Origin: CATQHD01 sp965202675
Lineage (GTDB): Bacteria; Actinomycetota; Acidimicrobiia; Spongiisociales; Spongiisociaceae
Reading direction: 5' to 3'
NCBI GenBank assembly: GCA_965202675.1
Contig: OZ241842.1
Location: 1,116,001 to 1,180,000 of the forward strand
DNA: 64,000 nt
In this document: piece by piece, positions 1 to 10,587 of the stretch
How the letters are laid out: every line of letters starts with the position of its first letter
Position numbering within the stretch: position 1 is the stretch's first letter
Program-made: the position numbers and the translations under genes
The notes under the pieces: model-generated
What the model saw: the letters and a program-made list of their open reading frames with translations, nothing else
Told to the model about the DNA's origin: nothing
Database searches by the model: none

Positions 1-864
1 CGGATCCTGGAAGGCAACGATCCGGGCGATCTTGTATAGGTCGCGGATTTCCATCTCCCTCAAAACCCGGTCCAGGTCGAACAACGGGTCAACCGCCCCG
101 ATCTCGTCCGCCAGACCCACCCCGGTCTCATGGAAGACCCGGCCCGACTCGTCCTTGACGTCGATCACCAGAGCGTTCACCACCGTCTCCTCGGCCACCT
201 CCAAGAGGTCCCGCCATTGCTGCTGATCATGGAACACCGAATAGGCCACATGCAGCCCCCGGATGATCCGGGGCTGGATCTCGATCTCGGTAACCAGCAG
301 CTCGCCGTCCCATTCGAACTCGGCGCCGTGCCATCCCGGACGGCTGACGGCGATGGTTCCCGCCACCGCCCGCCTTATCTCGAAGCGGCCCGACCGGTCG
401 GTAACCGCCTCGACGCCCCCCAGGGACACGGAAGCGGCCGGCAGCCCGAACCCGCCGGGATCCAGCACCGCGCCGCGCAGCACCACCGGGCGGAGCTCCA
501 GCTCCAGGGGCTGCTCCTGGAAAGATTCCACCGCCACCGCGCCGGGGAAGAATCCGGTCGCCTCCACGGAAACCGACACCTGCTCCCCCTCCCAGCGAAC
601 GTCGGCCAAACCGGCTCCGTCGGTCGCCGTCCGAGCTTCCCGTACCTTCACCAGGGCGCCCGGCACCGGCCCCCCCTCGCCGTCCGTGACCAGAACCTTC
701 ACCATGGGGACCGGGCTGGGCGAGGGCAGCGGGGCGTCGCCCGCCACCATCACAGACTGCGCCATGCACGCCGTAGCGGCCATCCCGAGCAGGACGGCCC
801 CCCACCGGCGGACGAGCCGGGCCGGCGTCTGCCGGAAGGCAGGCCCGCCCCTCCGCAAATCCAT
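1..864 (-). CDS. DUF4015-type putative glycoside hydrolase lipoprotein, 5' part only
   Basis: An open frame of 288 codons starts at ATG 864 and runs off the left edge, so the C-terminal part is missing. A GAGAGGGA-like ribosome site precedes the start. Residues 1-33 look like a basic, hydrophobic export signal ending in ATAC, so Cys33 may be a lipidation site. Residues about 50-165 hold two carboxypeptidase-regulatory-like beta-sandwich segments (for example VLVTDGEGGPVPGA and RGAVLDPGGFGLPAAS). From about residue 200 the motif RGLHVAYSVF, then NALVIDVKDESGRV, matches the start of the DUF4015 TIM-barrel family, thought to act on cell-surface glycans. The family match is from memory of its consensus; substrate is unknown. 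Antisense frames in the same DNA are open but have no recognisable protein character. Confidence 0.72.
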   Translation of the reverse strand, partial: MDLRRGGPAFRQTPARLVRRWGAVLLGMAATACMAQSVMVAGDAPLPSPSPVPMVKVLVTDGEGGPVPGALVKVREARTATDGAGLADVRWEGEQVSVSVEATGFFPGAVAVESFQEQPLELELRPVVLRGAVLDPGGFGLPAASVSLGGVEAVTDRSGRFEIRRAVAGTIAVSRPGWHGAEFEWDGELLVTEIEIQPRIIRGLHVAYSVFHDQQQWRDLLEVAEETVVNALVIDVKDESGRVFHETGVGLADEIGAVDPLFDLDRVLREMEIRDLYKIARIVAFQDP

Positions 865-1021
865 GCGTCGATCCCTCTCTGCTTGCCTGCTCCCAGGGTA
901 GCCGGGGTCTGAATTAGGGCCTGCAGCCGGGCCTCGGCGGGGGAACGCGAAAACCATCTTGCGAAATTCTGCTCAGGGTGATACTTTGCCCTGACCGGGC
1001 GTGAGGAAGGAGCCCATAGGC

Positions 1022-1960
1022 GTGGCAATCGTGGCCCAGGAAACGATCCCACTGGCGGACACCATCGGTATGTACCTGGAGAAGGTGTCCGCACATTCCC
1101 TCCTGACAGCCGAAGACGAAGTGGATCTGGCCCGTACGATGGAGCTCGGCCTGCGGGCGCAGGACAAACTCGAATCGCGGGGCGAGCTGGGCCCCCTGGA
1201 GGCCCGCCGGCTCCGCCGGCTGGCCCGGGAAGGCGAAGAGGCCAAAGCGGTCTTCATACGGTCGAACCTCCGTCTGGTCATCTCGATCGCCAAGCGCTAT
1301 GCGGGCCGGGGCCTGGATCTCATAGACCTCATCCAGGAAGGCAACCTGGGCCTCATACGGGCGGTGGAGAAGTTCGACTGGCGCAAGGGCTTCAAGTTCT
1401 CGACCTACGCCACCTGGTGGATCCGCCAGGCCATCACCAGGGGCCTCGGCAACCAGGCCCGCACCATCCGTCTTCCGGTTCACATGGTGGACATAGTGCG
1501 GACCGTCAACGAGACCAACTACACCCTGACCGAGGAGTACCGCCGCGCCCCCACCCGCGAGGAGATCGCCGAAGCGAGCGGACTCGACGTCGAGCGGGTG
1601 CATGCGGCCCTGGACGCCCCCAAGAGCACCGTGTCGCTCGACAAATCCGTGGGGGAGGACGGAGACGCCACCCTGGGGGACTTCGTGGAGGACAAGACCG
1701 CCGTCGACCCCTTCAACCACACCGCCGCCGTCCTGAGGCGGATCCATATCGAACAGGCCCTCGGCGTTCTCAACCCGGAGGAACAGATGGTGATCGTCAT
1801 GCGGTACGGCCTGGACGGCAACGAACCGAACACCCTCACCAGCATCGGCGAGATGATGGGGGTTACCCGCGAGAACATCCGCCAGATCGAAAGCCGGGCG
1901 CTTTCCAAGCTCAGGCACCCCGCCTATTCCCTCAGGCTCCGTTACCTGCTGGACAGCTGA
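1022..1960 (+). CDS. RNA polymerase sigma-70 factor, RpoD/SigA-like (group 1 or 2)
   Basis: The product directs RNA polymerase to promoters. Region 1.2 is near the N-terminus (DTIGMYLEKVSAHSLLT). The region 2 core DLIDLIQEGNLGLIRAVEKF is followed by FKFSTYATWWIRQAI, the -10 recognition helix. Region 3 and a region 4 helix-turn-helix (LTSIGEMMGVTRENIRQIES) complete the protein. I start at GTG 1022 because AAGGAG at 1006-1011 is well placed; an in-frame GTG at 1001 would add seven residues. At 312 residues it lacks the long acidic region 1.1, so it may be a group 2 (SigB/HrdB-like) factor rather than the sole housekeeping sigma. It is monocistronic and divergent from the DUF4015 lipoprotein gene. 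Confidence 0.93.
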   Translation: MAIVAQETIPLADTIGMYLEKVSAHSLLTAEDEVDLARTMELGLRAQDKLESRGELGPLEARRLRRLAREGEEAKAVFIRSNLRLVISIAKRYAGRGLDLIDLIQEGNLGLIRAVEKFDWRKGFKFSTYATWWIRQAITRGLGNQARTIRLPVHMVDIVRTVNETNYTLTEEYRRAPTREEIAEASGLDVERVHAALDAPKSTVSLDKSVGEDGDATLGDFVEDKTAVDPFNHTAAVLRRIHIEQALGVLNPEEQMVIVMRYGLDGNEPNTLTSIGEMMGVTRENIRQIESRALSKLRHPAYSLRLRYLLDS

Positions 1961-2084
1961 AACAGACTCCCGCCGGAAGCGGACGGCGGCGGAACCGCCC
2001 CCGTTGCGAGCCCTTGTCCGCCAGATGTGCAACTCCTGGGTCTCCGCGCAGGGACCCGACACCGGCAAGAATATTTTTCACATT

Positions 2085-2560
2085 TCAGGATGAGGGTATT
2101 GGGTTTGTCATAGGTTTGCGGTACTATATGGGTGCTGACACACAAACACCGCCGCCGGGGTTCTGGAGAGCGCGGCGGTCATGATCGGAATCTCGGCAGG
2201 CCGGGCGCCGGCGCCCGAACAGGGCGGCGTGTCCGGGCGGCGGATCCGATGCTGGTGGAGGAGGCGGGGGCAGGGCCCGGCGCAGCCGGGGGCGGTGGGC
2301 TGGATTTTCGCGTTCTCGAATTGCGGGGGTTCTTCAAAATGGGGGAGCGTCCTCGAATGATGAGGTTGTGGGCGTTCTCAAAATGGCGGAGGGTTCTTCA
2401 GAATGGAGGAGCGTCCTCGAATGATGGGGACATCCTCGAATGATGAGGTTGTGGGCGTTCTCGAATTGCGGGAGGGTTCTTCAGAATGGGGGAGCGTCCT
2501 CGAATGATGGGGACATCCTCGAATGATGGGGTTGGTGGGCGTTCTCGGGTGGTGGATTCT
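2085..2560 (+). repeat. Dispersed leader-plus-array repeat element, copy 1
   Basis: This intergenic block resembles, in reverse orientation, the elements near 10.6-11.1 kb and 19.2-20.2 kb. Shared parts in order are a promoter-like box (GGGTATTG...), a G-rich stretch around 2250-2300 (GGTGGAGG..GGGGGC.GGGCCC), and the sequence TTTTCGCGTTCT at 2305-2316. After that comes a tandem array specific to this copy: near-repeats of TTCTTCAGAATGGGGGAGCG, CCTCGAATGATGGGGACAT and GAGGTTGTGGGCGTTCTC between about 2325 and 2560. The short frames across it look like repeat translation rather than a real protein. Boundaries are approximate because this copy is diverged. Confidence 0.6.
2099..2127 (+). promoter_or_regulatory. 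Promoter-like box of repeat element copy 1
   Basis: TTGGGT (2099-2104), a 17-bp spacer, then TACTAT (2122-2127). The same position in the other two copies also has a TTGAC-like hexamer, 17 bp and an AT-rich hexamer, reading toward the tandem array. Conservation of the spacing is the main support; transcription is inferred. Confidence 0.4.
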
Positions 2561-2794
2561 CGAAGGGCGGGGCGGGTAAAGAAAGGGACACGGCTGGATC
2601 GGCGGTTCCGAGATGCGCAGGTTGCTGCGGGTCCGAGAGCTCCCTGGGGTTCGTGGACACCTTCCAAAGAGAGATGATGGTCTGTTTCCAAGACAGCGCA
2701 GGTTGCGCGGCGGCGGGTATTCCGCCCTCGTGTTATTGATCCCGCCGGGCGGCGGCGCGGCGTGCGGCAACCAAAATGTTGACGCGCCCGGGCT
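2561..2794. other. Intergenic remainder downstream of repeat copy 1
   Basis: I see no gene, RNA or clear terminator in this 234-bp stretch between the repeat array and the end of sufB. Short frames crossing it have no recognisable protein features. Confidence 0.5.
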
Positions 2795-4213
<1,419 letters not shown>

Positions 4214-4346
4214 GCCGATCTCCCTGTCAAACCTTCGACCTCTGCCTGGCGCCTATGGCTGGGCCCGGTCAGAAGAGCCTCCGATATCGATAGCGCAATC
4301 GCAATCTACCAGATCTCCGGGCCAATCCGCGCAGCGGGGATCCGGG

Positions 4347-5810
4347 CTACCGCCAGGGCAGGTCGGAGGGAGACACCGGGGCGGGCATCAGGGTGTCGCC
4401 CATCAGATAACGGTCCACGGCGGCGGCGCAGCTGCGGCCCTCGGCGATGGCCCAGACGATCAGCGACTGGCCCCTCCCCATGTCGCCGGCCGCGAACACG
4501 CCCTCGACGTTCGTAGACCAGCCGGCGTCTCTCGCCACGTTGCCCCGGGGCGTCATCTCGACCCCCAGCTGTTCCAGCATCGGCGAGGGCTCCGGCCCGG
4601 TGAACCCGAGGGCCAGCAGCACCAGGTCGGCCGGGTATTCCTCGTCGGTTCCCTCGATCCGCTCGAAGTGCATGCGCCCGTCCCGGAAGGACTGCTCCAC
4701 CCGATGGGTGCGCAGGGCCGCCACCCGCCCCTGCCCGTCGTCGACGAACTCTTCGGTGTTGATGGCGAACTCGCGCTCCCCCCCTTCCTCGTGGGCGGAG
4801 GAAACCTGGTACATGAGCGGCCAGGTCGGCCAAGGGGTGGAGGCGGCGCGCTCGTCGGGCGGGCGGGGCAGGATCTCGAACTGGTGCACCGAGGCCGCGC
4901 CCTGGCGGTGGGCCGTCCCCAGGCAGTCGGCGCCGGTGTCGCCCCCGCCGATGATGACCACCCGCTTGCCGCGGGCCGAGATCGGCGTCTCGTCGAGGTC
5001 CCCGGCCTGCACCCGGTTGCCCCAGGTCAGGTACTCCATCGCCAGGTGTATCCCGCCGAGTTCCCTTCCGGGGACGGGCAGATCGCGTCCGGCCAGGGCG
5101 CCCCCGGCCAACACCACCGCGTCGTACTCGGCCCGCAGGCGGCCGGCGGTCGGATCCACCCCCACCTCCGCGCCGGTCCGGAACTCGGTGCCCTCGGCCT
5201 CCATCTGCTCCAGACGCCGGTCGAGGAAGCGCTTCTCCATCTTGAACTCGGGTATCCCGTAGCGCATCAGCCCGCCGCAGCGGTCGTCCCGCTCGAAAAC
5301 CGTCACCGCATGGCCGGCCCTGGTGAGCTGCTGGGCGGCGGCCAGACCGGCGGGGCCGGACCCCACCACCGCCGCCCTGCGGCCGGTCGAGAAGGCGGGC
5401 ATCACCGGAACCACCCGGCCGTCATCCCAGGCGCGCTCGATGATCTCCAGCTCCACCTGCTTGATGGTTACCGGGTCTGAGTTGATCCCCAGCACGCAGG
5501 AGGCCTCGCAGGGCGCCGGGCACAGCCGGCCGGTGAACTCCGGGAAGTTGTTGGTGGCATGCAGCCGGTCGATGGCGTCATCCCACATATCCCGGTACAC
5601 GAGATCGTTCCAGTCGGGAATCAGGTTCCCCAGCGGGCAGCCCTCGTTGCAGAACGGGATGCCGCAGTCCATGCATCGCGAAGCCTGGTTGCGCAGGGCC
5701 TCGGCGGGGAATTCCTCGTAGACCTCCCGCCAGTCGCGGATGCGCACCCCCACCGAACGGCGGGAGGGGGTCTGGCGCCCGTGCTTCAGGAAACCCCAGG
5801 CGTCACCCAT
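4347..5810 (-). CDS. gltD: Glutamate synthase (NADPH) small subunit GltD
   Basis: GltD takes electrons from NADPH and passes them through FAD and Fe-S clusters to GltB for glutamate synthesis from glutamine and 2-oxoglutarate. The 487-residue product has an N-terminal cysteine-rich Fe-S region (CMDCGIPFCNEGCP, then CPAPCEASC), an FAD-binding motif VVGSGPAGLAAAQQL near residue 150, and an NAD(P)H motif VVIIGGGDTGADC near residue 285. Its ATG overlaps the gltB stop by 8 bp (ATGGGTGA), so the two are translationally coupled with gltB first. Length and domain order are normal for the family. Confidence 0.96.
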   Translation of the reverse strand: MGDAWGFLKHGRQTPSRRSVGVRIRDWREVYEEFPAEALRNQASRCMDCGIPFCNEGCPLGNLIPDWNDLVYRDMWDDAIDRLHATNNFPEFTGRLCPAPCEASCVLGINSDPVTIKQVELEIIERAWDDGRVVPVMPAFSTGRRAAVVGSGPAGLAAAQQLTRAGHAVTVFERDDRCGGLMRYGIPEFKMEKRFLDRRLEQMEAEGTEFRTGAEVGVDPTAGRLRAEYDAVVLAGGALAGRDLPVPGRELGGIHLAMEYLTWGNRVQAGDLDETPISARGKRVVIIGGGDTGADCLGTAHRQGAASVHQFEILPRPPDERAASTPWPTWPLMYQVSSAHEEGGEREFAINTEEFVDDGQGRVAALRTHRVEQSFRDGRMHFERIEGTDEEYPADLVLLALGFTGPEPSPMLEQLGVEMTPRGNVARDAGWSTNVEGVFAAGDMGRGQSLIVWAIAEGRSCAAAVDRYLMGDTLMPAPVSPSDLPWR

Positions 5811-8800
5811 GGGCGGAGGCCATGATCGCGTCCAGCACCGGTTCGCCGGTTTCCTCGGCCCGGCGGACGGCTTCCAGAACCCGCTTGTAGTCGTCCGGCA
5901 TCACCTTCACGAACTTCTCCACCTCCTCGCCCCACCGGATCAGCAGCCGGGCGGCCGCCGCGGAGCCGGTCTCCCGATGATGGGCCGTAACCCGCTCGTG
6001 CAGGAAGGCGCGATCCTCTTCGGTCAGGGGGTCCAGCGCCACCATCTCCATATTGACCCGATCCGGGAACGATCCGTCCCCGTCGTACACGTAGGCGACG
6101 CCCCCGGACATGCCCGCCGCGAAGTTGCGCCCGGTCGGCCCGAGGATCACCGCCCGGCCTCCGGTCATGTACTCGCACCCATGGTCGCCCACCCCTTCGA
6201 CCACCGCCACCGCCCCCGAGTTGCGGACGCAGAACCGCTCCCCCACCACCCCGTTCAGGAACATCTCGCCCGAGGTGGCGCCGTAGAGGATCACGTTGCC
6301 GGCGATGACGTTCTCCTCGGCCTCGATCGGGCATTCGGGCGGGGTCTTCACCACGATCCTGCCTCCGGACAGCCCCTTGCCCACGTAGTCGTTGGCGTCC
6401 CCCACCAGGTTGAGGGTGATGCCCTTGGGCAGGAACGCCCCGAAGCTCATCCCCGCCGACCCGGTGAAGTTGACGGTGATCGAATCATCCGGCAGACCCT
6501 CCGGGCCGTGCCGCAGCGTTACATGGAAACCCAGCATGGTGCCCACCGTGCGGTTGGTGTTCCGGACCGGCATTTCCAGGACCACGGGGGGTCCCCCGTC
6601 CAGGGTCTCCTCCGCCAGTTTGACAAGGGACAGGTCCAGGGAGTGGTCGAGCCCGTGGTCCTGCTTGCCGACGTTGTGCCTGGACCGGCCGGGGGGCAGG
6701 TCCGGCATGTAGAAGATGGGCGACAGGTCCAGGCCGCTGGTCTTCCAGTAGTCCGAGGAGTCATGCACGTCCAACAGGTCGGCCCGGCCGATGGCCTCGT
6801 CCAGGGTGCGGAAACCCAGCTCCGCCAGGTACTCCCGCACCTGCTCGGCCACGAACATCATGAAGTTGACGATGTAGCGGGCCCGGCCGCTGAAGCGCTC
6901 GCGCAGCTCCGGGCGCTGGGTGGCCACCCCCACCGGGCAGGTGTCCAGGTGGCAGACCCTCATCATGATGCAGCCGGAGACCACCAGCGGGGCGGTGGCG
7001 AAACCGAACTCGTCCGCCCCCAGCAGGGCGGCGATCATCACGTCGCGGCCGGTCTTGAGCTGGCCGTCCACCTGCACGACCGTCCGCTCCCGGAGGTCGT
7101 TGAGGAGCAGGGTCTGCTGGGCCTCGGCCAGCCCGATCTCCCAGGGGCCGCCCGCGTGCTTGATGGAGGTGAGGGGGGAAGCCCCGGTGCCGCCGTCGTG
7201 GCCGGATATCAGCACCACGTCGGACTTGGCCTTGGCCACCCCGGCGGCCACCGTCCCCACCCCGGGCTGGGCCACCAGCTTCACATGGATCCGGGCGGTG
7301 GGGTTGGAGTTCTTCAGGTCGTGGATCAGCTGCTTGATGTCCTCGATGGAGTAGATGTCGTGGTGGGGCGGGGGCGAGATCAGGCCCACCCCGGGGGTGG
7401 ACATCCGGGTCTCGGCGATCCACGGATACACCTTGTAGCCGGGGAGCTGGCCGCCCTCGCCGGGCTTGGCGCCCTGGGCCATCTTGATCTGGAGGTCCTC
7501 GGCGTACACCAGGTACTCCGAGGTGGCCCCGAACCGGCCCGAAGCCACCTGCCGCACCACGCTCCGCCGGGAGTCGCCGTTGGGGTCGGGGTGGTTGCGG
7601 TCGGCGTCCTCGCCCCCCTCGCCGGAGTTGGACTTGCCGCCGATCCGGTTCATGGCGACGGCCAGCGTCTCGTGCGCCTCCTTGGATATGGAGCCGTAGG
7701 ACATGGCCCCGGTGCTGAACCGCTTGACGATCTCCGAAGCCGGCTCCACCTCCTCGATCGGGACAGGCGTGCGGCCGGCCCTCTTGAAACGGAACATTCC
7801 CCGGATGGTGCCCAGCCGCTCCGACTGCTCGTTCACCAGCTCGGTGTACTCGTTGAAGATGTCGTAGCGGCCCTCGCGGGTGGAGTGCTGCAGCTTGAAC
7901 ACCGTCATCGGGTTGAACAGGTGGTATTCGCCCTCCCGCCGCCACTGGTACTCGCCGCCGCCGTCCAGATCGCGGTGGGCCAGCTCGCCGGGGTTGTCGG
8001 CGAAGGCCACCCGGTGCCGGCCGGCCGCCTCCGCGGCGATCACCTCGAGCCCCACCCCCCCGATCTGGCTTCCCGTCCCGGTGAAGTAGGCGTCGATAAC
8101 CTCCGGCCCGATGCCCACCGCCTCGAAGATCTGGGCGCCTATATAGGAGGCGGCGGTGGAGATGCCCATCTTGGACATCACCTTGAGGATGCCCTTGTCG
8201 GCCGCCTTGATGTAGTTGGCGTGAGCCTTGCGGCGGCTCACGTTCTCCAAGCCGTGGATCCCCTCGTCTATCAGGTAGTCGATGGCGTCGAAGGCCATGT
8301 AGGGGTTGACGGCCGTGGCGCCGTAGCCCAGCAGCAGGCAGAGGTGGTGCACCTCCCGGGCGTCTCCGGCCTCCACCACCAAGCCCACCCGGGTGCGGTT
8401 CTTGGCGCGGATCAGATGGTGGTGCACAGCGGCCGTGATGAGCAGGGAAGGTATCGGCGCCCGGCCCCGGTCCACCCCGCGGTCGGACAGCACCACCGCC
8501 CAGACGCCCTCCTCGATCAGCTCGTCCACCCTGGCGCAGACCGCCTCGACCGCCCTGCGGAGCCCCTCGCCCCCCTCTTCGGGCGGGAAGTGGCACGGCA
8601 CCACCGCCGCCGAACCCGCCGCCCGCGGCGACTCGTGCATGCGGAGCAGGCTCTCCAGCTCGCGGTTGTCTATGACCGGGCTGTCCAGCTCGATCATGCG
8701 GCACGAGTCGGGGCCCAGGCCGAACAGGTTGGACTCCGGCCCGATGGTGGTCCTGAGCGCGGTGACCAGCTCCTCCCGCATGGCGTCCAGGGGCGGGTTG

Positions 8801-10413
8801 GTTACCTGGGCGAAGAGCTGCTTGAAGTAGTCGAACAGCAGCCGGGGGCGGTTGGAGAGCACCGCCAGGGGGGTGTCGGTGCCCATCGAGCCGAGCGGCT
8901 CCACCCCTTTGGCGGCCATCGGCGCGACCAGCATCTTGAGGTCCTCGTAGGTGTAGGAGAAGGCGCGGAGGCGCTGGAGGAGGGGAATATCCGCCTCCCG
9001 GCCGCCGCCCCCGCCGTTCGACCCGGGCGCGGGCGCTTCCCCGGCCAGGTCGCGGAGATGGACCAACCCCTCGTCCAGCCACTGCTCATAGGGGCGGGAG
9101 GCGGCCAGGGCGGACTTGATCTCCGAGTCCCGGATGATCCGGCCCTGCTCGGTGTCGATCAGGAACATACGCCCCGGCCGGAGGCGGCCCTTCTCGACGA
9201 TCTTGGACTGCGGGATGTCCACCACCCCCACCTCGGAGGCCATCACCACCAGGTCGTCGTCGGTTACCCAGTAACGGGAGGGGCGCAGCCCGTTGCGGTC
9301 CAGCACCGCCCCGATCTGGCGCCCGTCCGTGAAGGCGATGGAAGCAGGGCCGTCCCACGGCTCCATGAGGGCGGCGTGGTAGCGGTAGAAGGCCCGCACG
9401 GCGGGGTCCATGCTCTCGTGCCGCTCCCACGGCTCCGGGATCATCAGGAGGACCGCCTCCGGCAGCGAATACCCGCCCATGTAGAGTATCTCCAGCGCCT
9501 CGTCGAACCCCGCCGAGTCGGAGATGCCCGGCGTGCAGATCGGGAAGATGCGGTCCAGGTCGCCGGGTATCAGGTCGGTGGCCAGCAGGCTCTCGCGGGC
9601 GCGCATGAAGTTCCGGTTGCCCTGGATGGTGTTGATCTCGCCGTTGTGGGAGATGAGCCGGAAGGGGTGCGCCAGCGGCCACATCGGAAAGGTGTTGGTG
9701 GAGAAGCGGGAATGGACCAGGGCGATGGCGCTCTCCAGCCGGCGGTCGCGGAGGTCGGGGTAGAAAGCCCCCAGCTGGACGCCGGTGAGCATCCCCTTGT
9801 AGACCATGGTCCGGCCGGAGAGGCTGGGAAAGTAGACCCCCTCGTGCATGGTCGAGACCCCGCCCATCCCGCCGGCGGACCCGCCCCCGTCTCCGCCCAG
9901 GGAGAGGCGCACCTCGTGTTCCACCCGCTTGCGGATCACGAAGGCGCGCCGTTCCAGTTCCATATCGGCCGCCCCCCGGCCGTCCATGACGACCTGGAAG
10001 ATGGCGGGCATGGTCTCGCGGGCGGAGCGGCCGATCACATCGGGCTCGACGGGAACCTCGCGCCAGCCCAGCACCTCCAGCCCCTCTTCGGCCGCAATGG
10101 ACTCCACGCCCTGCTTTCCCGCCTCGACAAGATCCGCCCGGTCGGGGAAAAAGGCCAACCCGGCGGCGTAACCGCCCATCGGGGGAAGGTCGAAGGAAAG
10201 CACCGCCCGCAGGAAGCGGTCGGGCACCTGGATCAGGACGCCCGCCCCGTCCCCGGTCTCCAGGTCGGCGCCGGTGGCGCCCCGGTGCACCATGTTGCCC
10301 ACCGCCCCGACGGCCGTCGAGACGATGCTGTGGCTGCGCCGCCCCTTGATGTCGGCTACGAAGTTGACCCCGCAGGCGTCATGCTCGTATTCCGGTCGGT
10401 ACAACCCGGCCAT
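5803..10413 (-). CDS. gltB: Glutamate synthase large subunit GltB
   Basis: The 1,536-residue product makes two glutamates from glutamine and 2-oxoglutarate. I start at ATG 10413 rather than the longer open frame because GGGAGAG sits upstream and the short leader MAGLYRPEYEHDA would be cleaved to expose Cys14, the amidotransferase nucleophile (CGVNF). Domains in order: class-II glutamine amidotransferase (to about residue 400), central domain, FMN-binding synthase barrel (PGEGGQLPGYKV, SGHDGGTGASPL), the 3Fe-4S cysteines (CHLDTCPVGV), and the C-terminal beta-helix GXGXG domain (ENVIAGNVILYGAT). It forms an operon with gltD. Long opposite-strand frames across it are shadows. Confidence 0.96.
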   Translation of the reverse strand: MAGLYRPEYEHDACGVNFVADIKGRRSHSIVSTAVGAVGNMVHRGATGADLETGDGAGVLIQVPDRFLRAVLSFDLPPMGGYAAGLAFFPDRADLVEAGKQGVESIAAEEGLEVLGWREVPVEPDVIGRSARETMPAIFQVVMDGRGAADMELERRAFVIRKRVEHEVRLSLGGDGGGSAGGMGGVSTMHEGVYFPSLSGRTMVYKGMLTGVQLGAFYPDLRDRRLESAIALVHSRFSTNTFPMWPLAHPFRLISHNGEINTIQGNRNFMRARESLLATDLIPGDLDRIFPICTPGISDSAGFDEALEILYMGGYSLPEAVLLMIPEPWERHESMDPAVRAFYRYHAALMEPWDGPASIAFTDGRQIGAVLDRNGLRPSRYWVTDDDLVVMASEVGVVDIPQSKIVEKGRLRPGRMFLIDTEQGRIIRDSEIKSALAASRPYEQWLDEGLVHLRDLAGEAPAPGSNGGGGGREADIPLLQRLRAFSYTYEDLKMLVAPMAAKGVEPLGSMGTDTPLAVLSNRPRLLFDYFKQLFAQVTNPPLDAMREELVTALRTTIGPESNLFGLGPDSCRMIELDSPVIDNRELESLLRMHESPRAAGSAAVVPCHFPPEEGGEGLRRAVEAVCARVDELIEEGVWAVVLSDRGVDRGRAPIPSLLITAAVHHHLIRAKNRTRVGLVVEAGDAREVHHLCLLLGYGATAVNPYMAFDAIDYLIDEGIHGLENVSRRKAHANYIKAADKGILKVMSKMGISTAASYIGAQIFEAVGIGPEVIDAYFTGTGSQIGGVGLEVIAAEAAGRHRVAFADNPGELAHRDLDGGGEYQWRREGEYHLFNPMTVFKLQHSTREGRYDIFNEYTELVNEQSERLGTIRGMFRFKRAGRTPVPIEEVEPASEIVKRFSTGAMSYGSISKEAHETLAVAMNRIGGKSNSGEGGEDADRNHPDPNGDSRRSVVRQVASGRFGATSEYLVYAEDLQIKMAQGAKPGEGGQLPGYKVYPWIAETRMSTPGVGLISPPPHHDIYSIEDIKQLIHDLKNSNPTARIHVKLVAQPGVGTVAAGVAKAKSDVVLISGHDGGTGASPLTSIKHAGGPWEIGLAEAQQTLLLNDLRERTVVQVDGQLKTGRDVMIAALLGADEFGFATAPLVVSGCIMMRVCHLDTCPVGVATQRPELRERFSGRARYIVNFMMFVAEQVREYLAELGFRTLDEAIGRADLLDVHDSSDYWKTSGLDLSPIFYMPDLPPGRSRHNVGKQDHGLDHSLDLSLVKLAEETLDGGPPVVLEMPVRNTNRTVGTMLGFHVTLRHGPEGLPDDSITVNFTGSAGMSFGAFLPKGITLNLVGDANDYVGKGLSGGRIVVKTPPECPIEAEENVIAGNVILYGATSGEMFLNGVVGERFCVRNSGAVAVVEGVGDHGCEYMTGGRAVILGPTGRNFAAGMSGGVAYVYDGDGSFPDRVNMEMVALDPLTEEDRAFLHERVTAHHRETGSAAAARLLIRWGEEVEKFVKVMPDDYKRVLEAVRRAEETGEPVLDAIMASAHG

Positions 10414-10587
10414 CAGCTCTCCCGGTCCTTTCCGCGAACCGACGGCGCAGCCGCCGGCGCTTCCGCCTTCAGGGGATGGATTATCGGCGGCCGCCTCTTC
10501 GGGGATGACCCCCGGCGGCCCCGCGCAAACCAACTACTGATCCGCGCCCGTACATGATACATACCCGCCGCCCGCTCCAACAACGGC

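Noticed and set aside
2132..2443. Short plus-strand frame across element copy 1
   Set aside because: It runs through G-rich and repeat DNA; the frame is not conserved in other copies.
5740..10557. A very long open frame on the strand opposite gltB
   Set aside because: It mirrors GC-rich gltB codons, has low-complexity His/Gly/Pro/Arg composition and no domain; gltB is certain.
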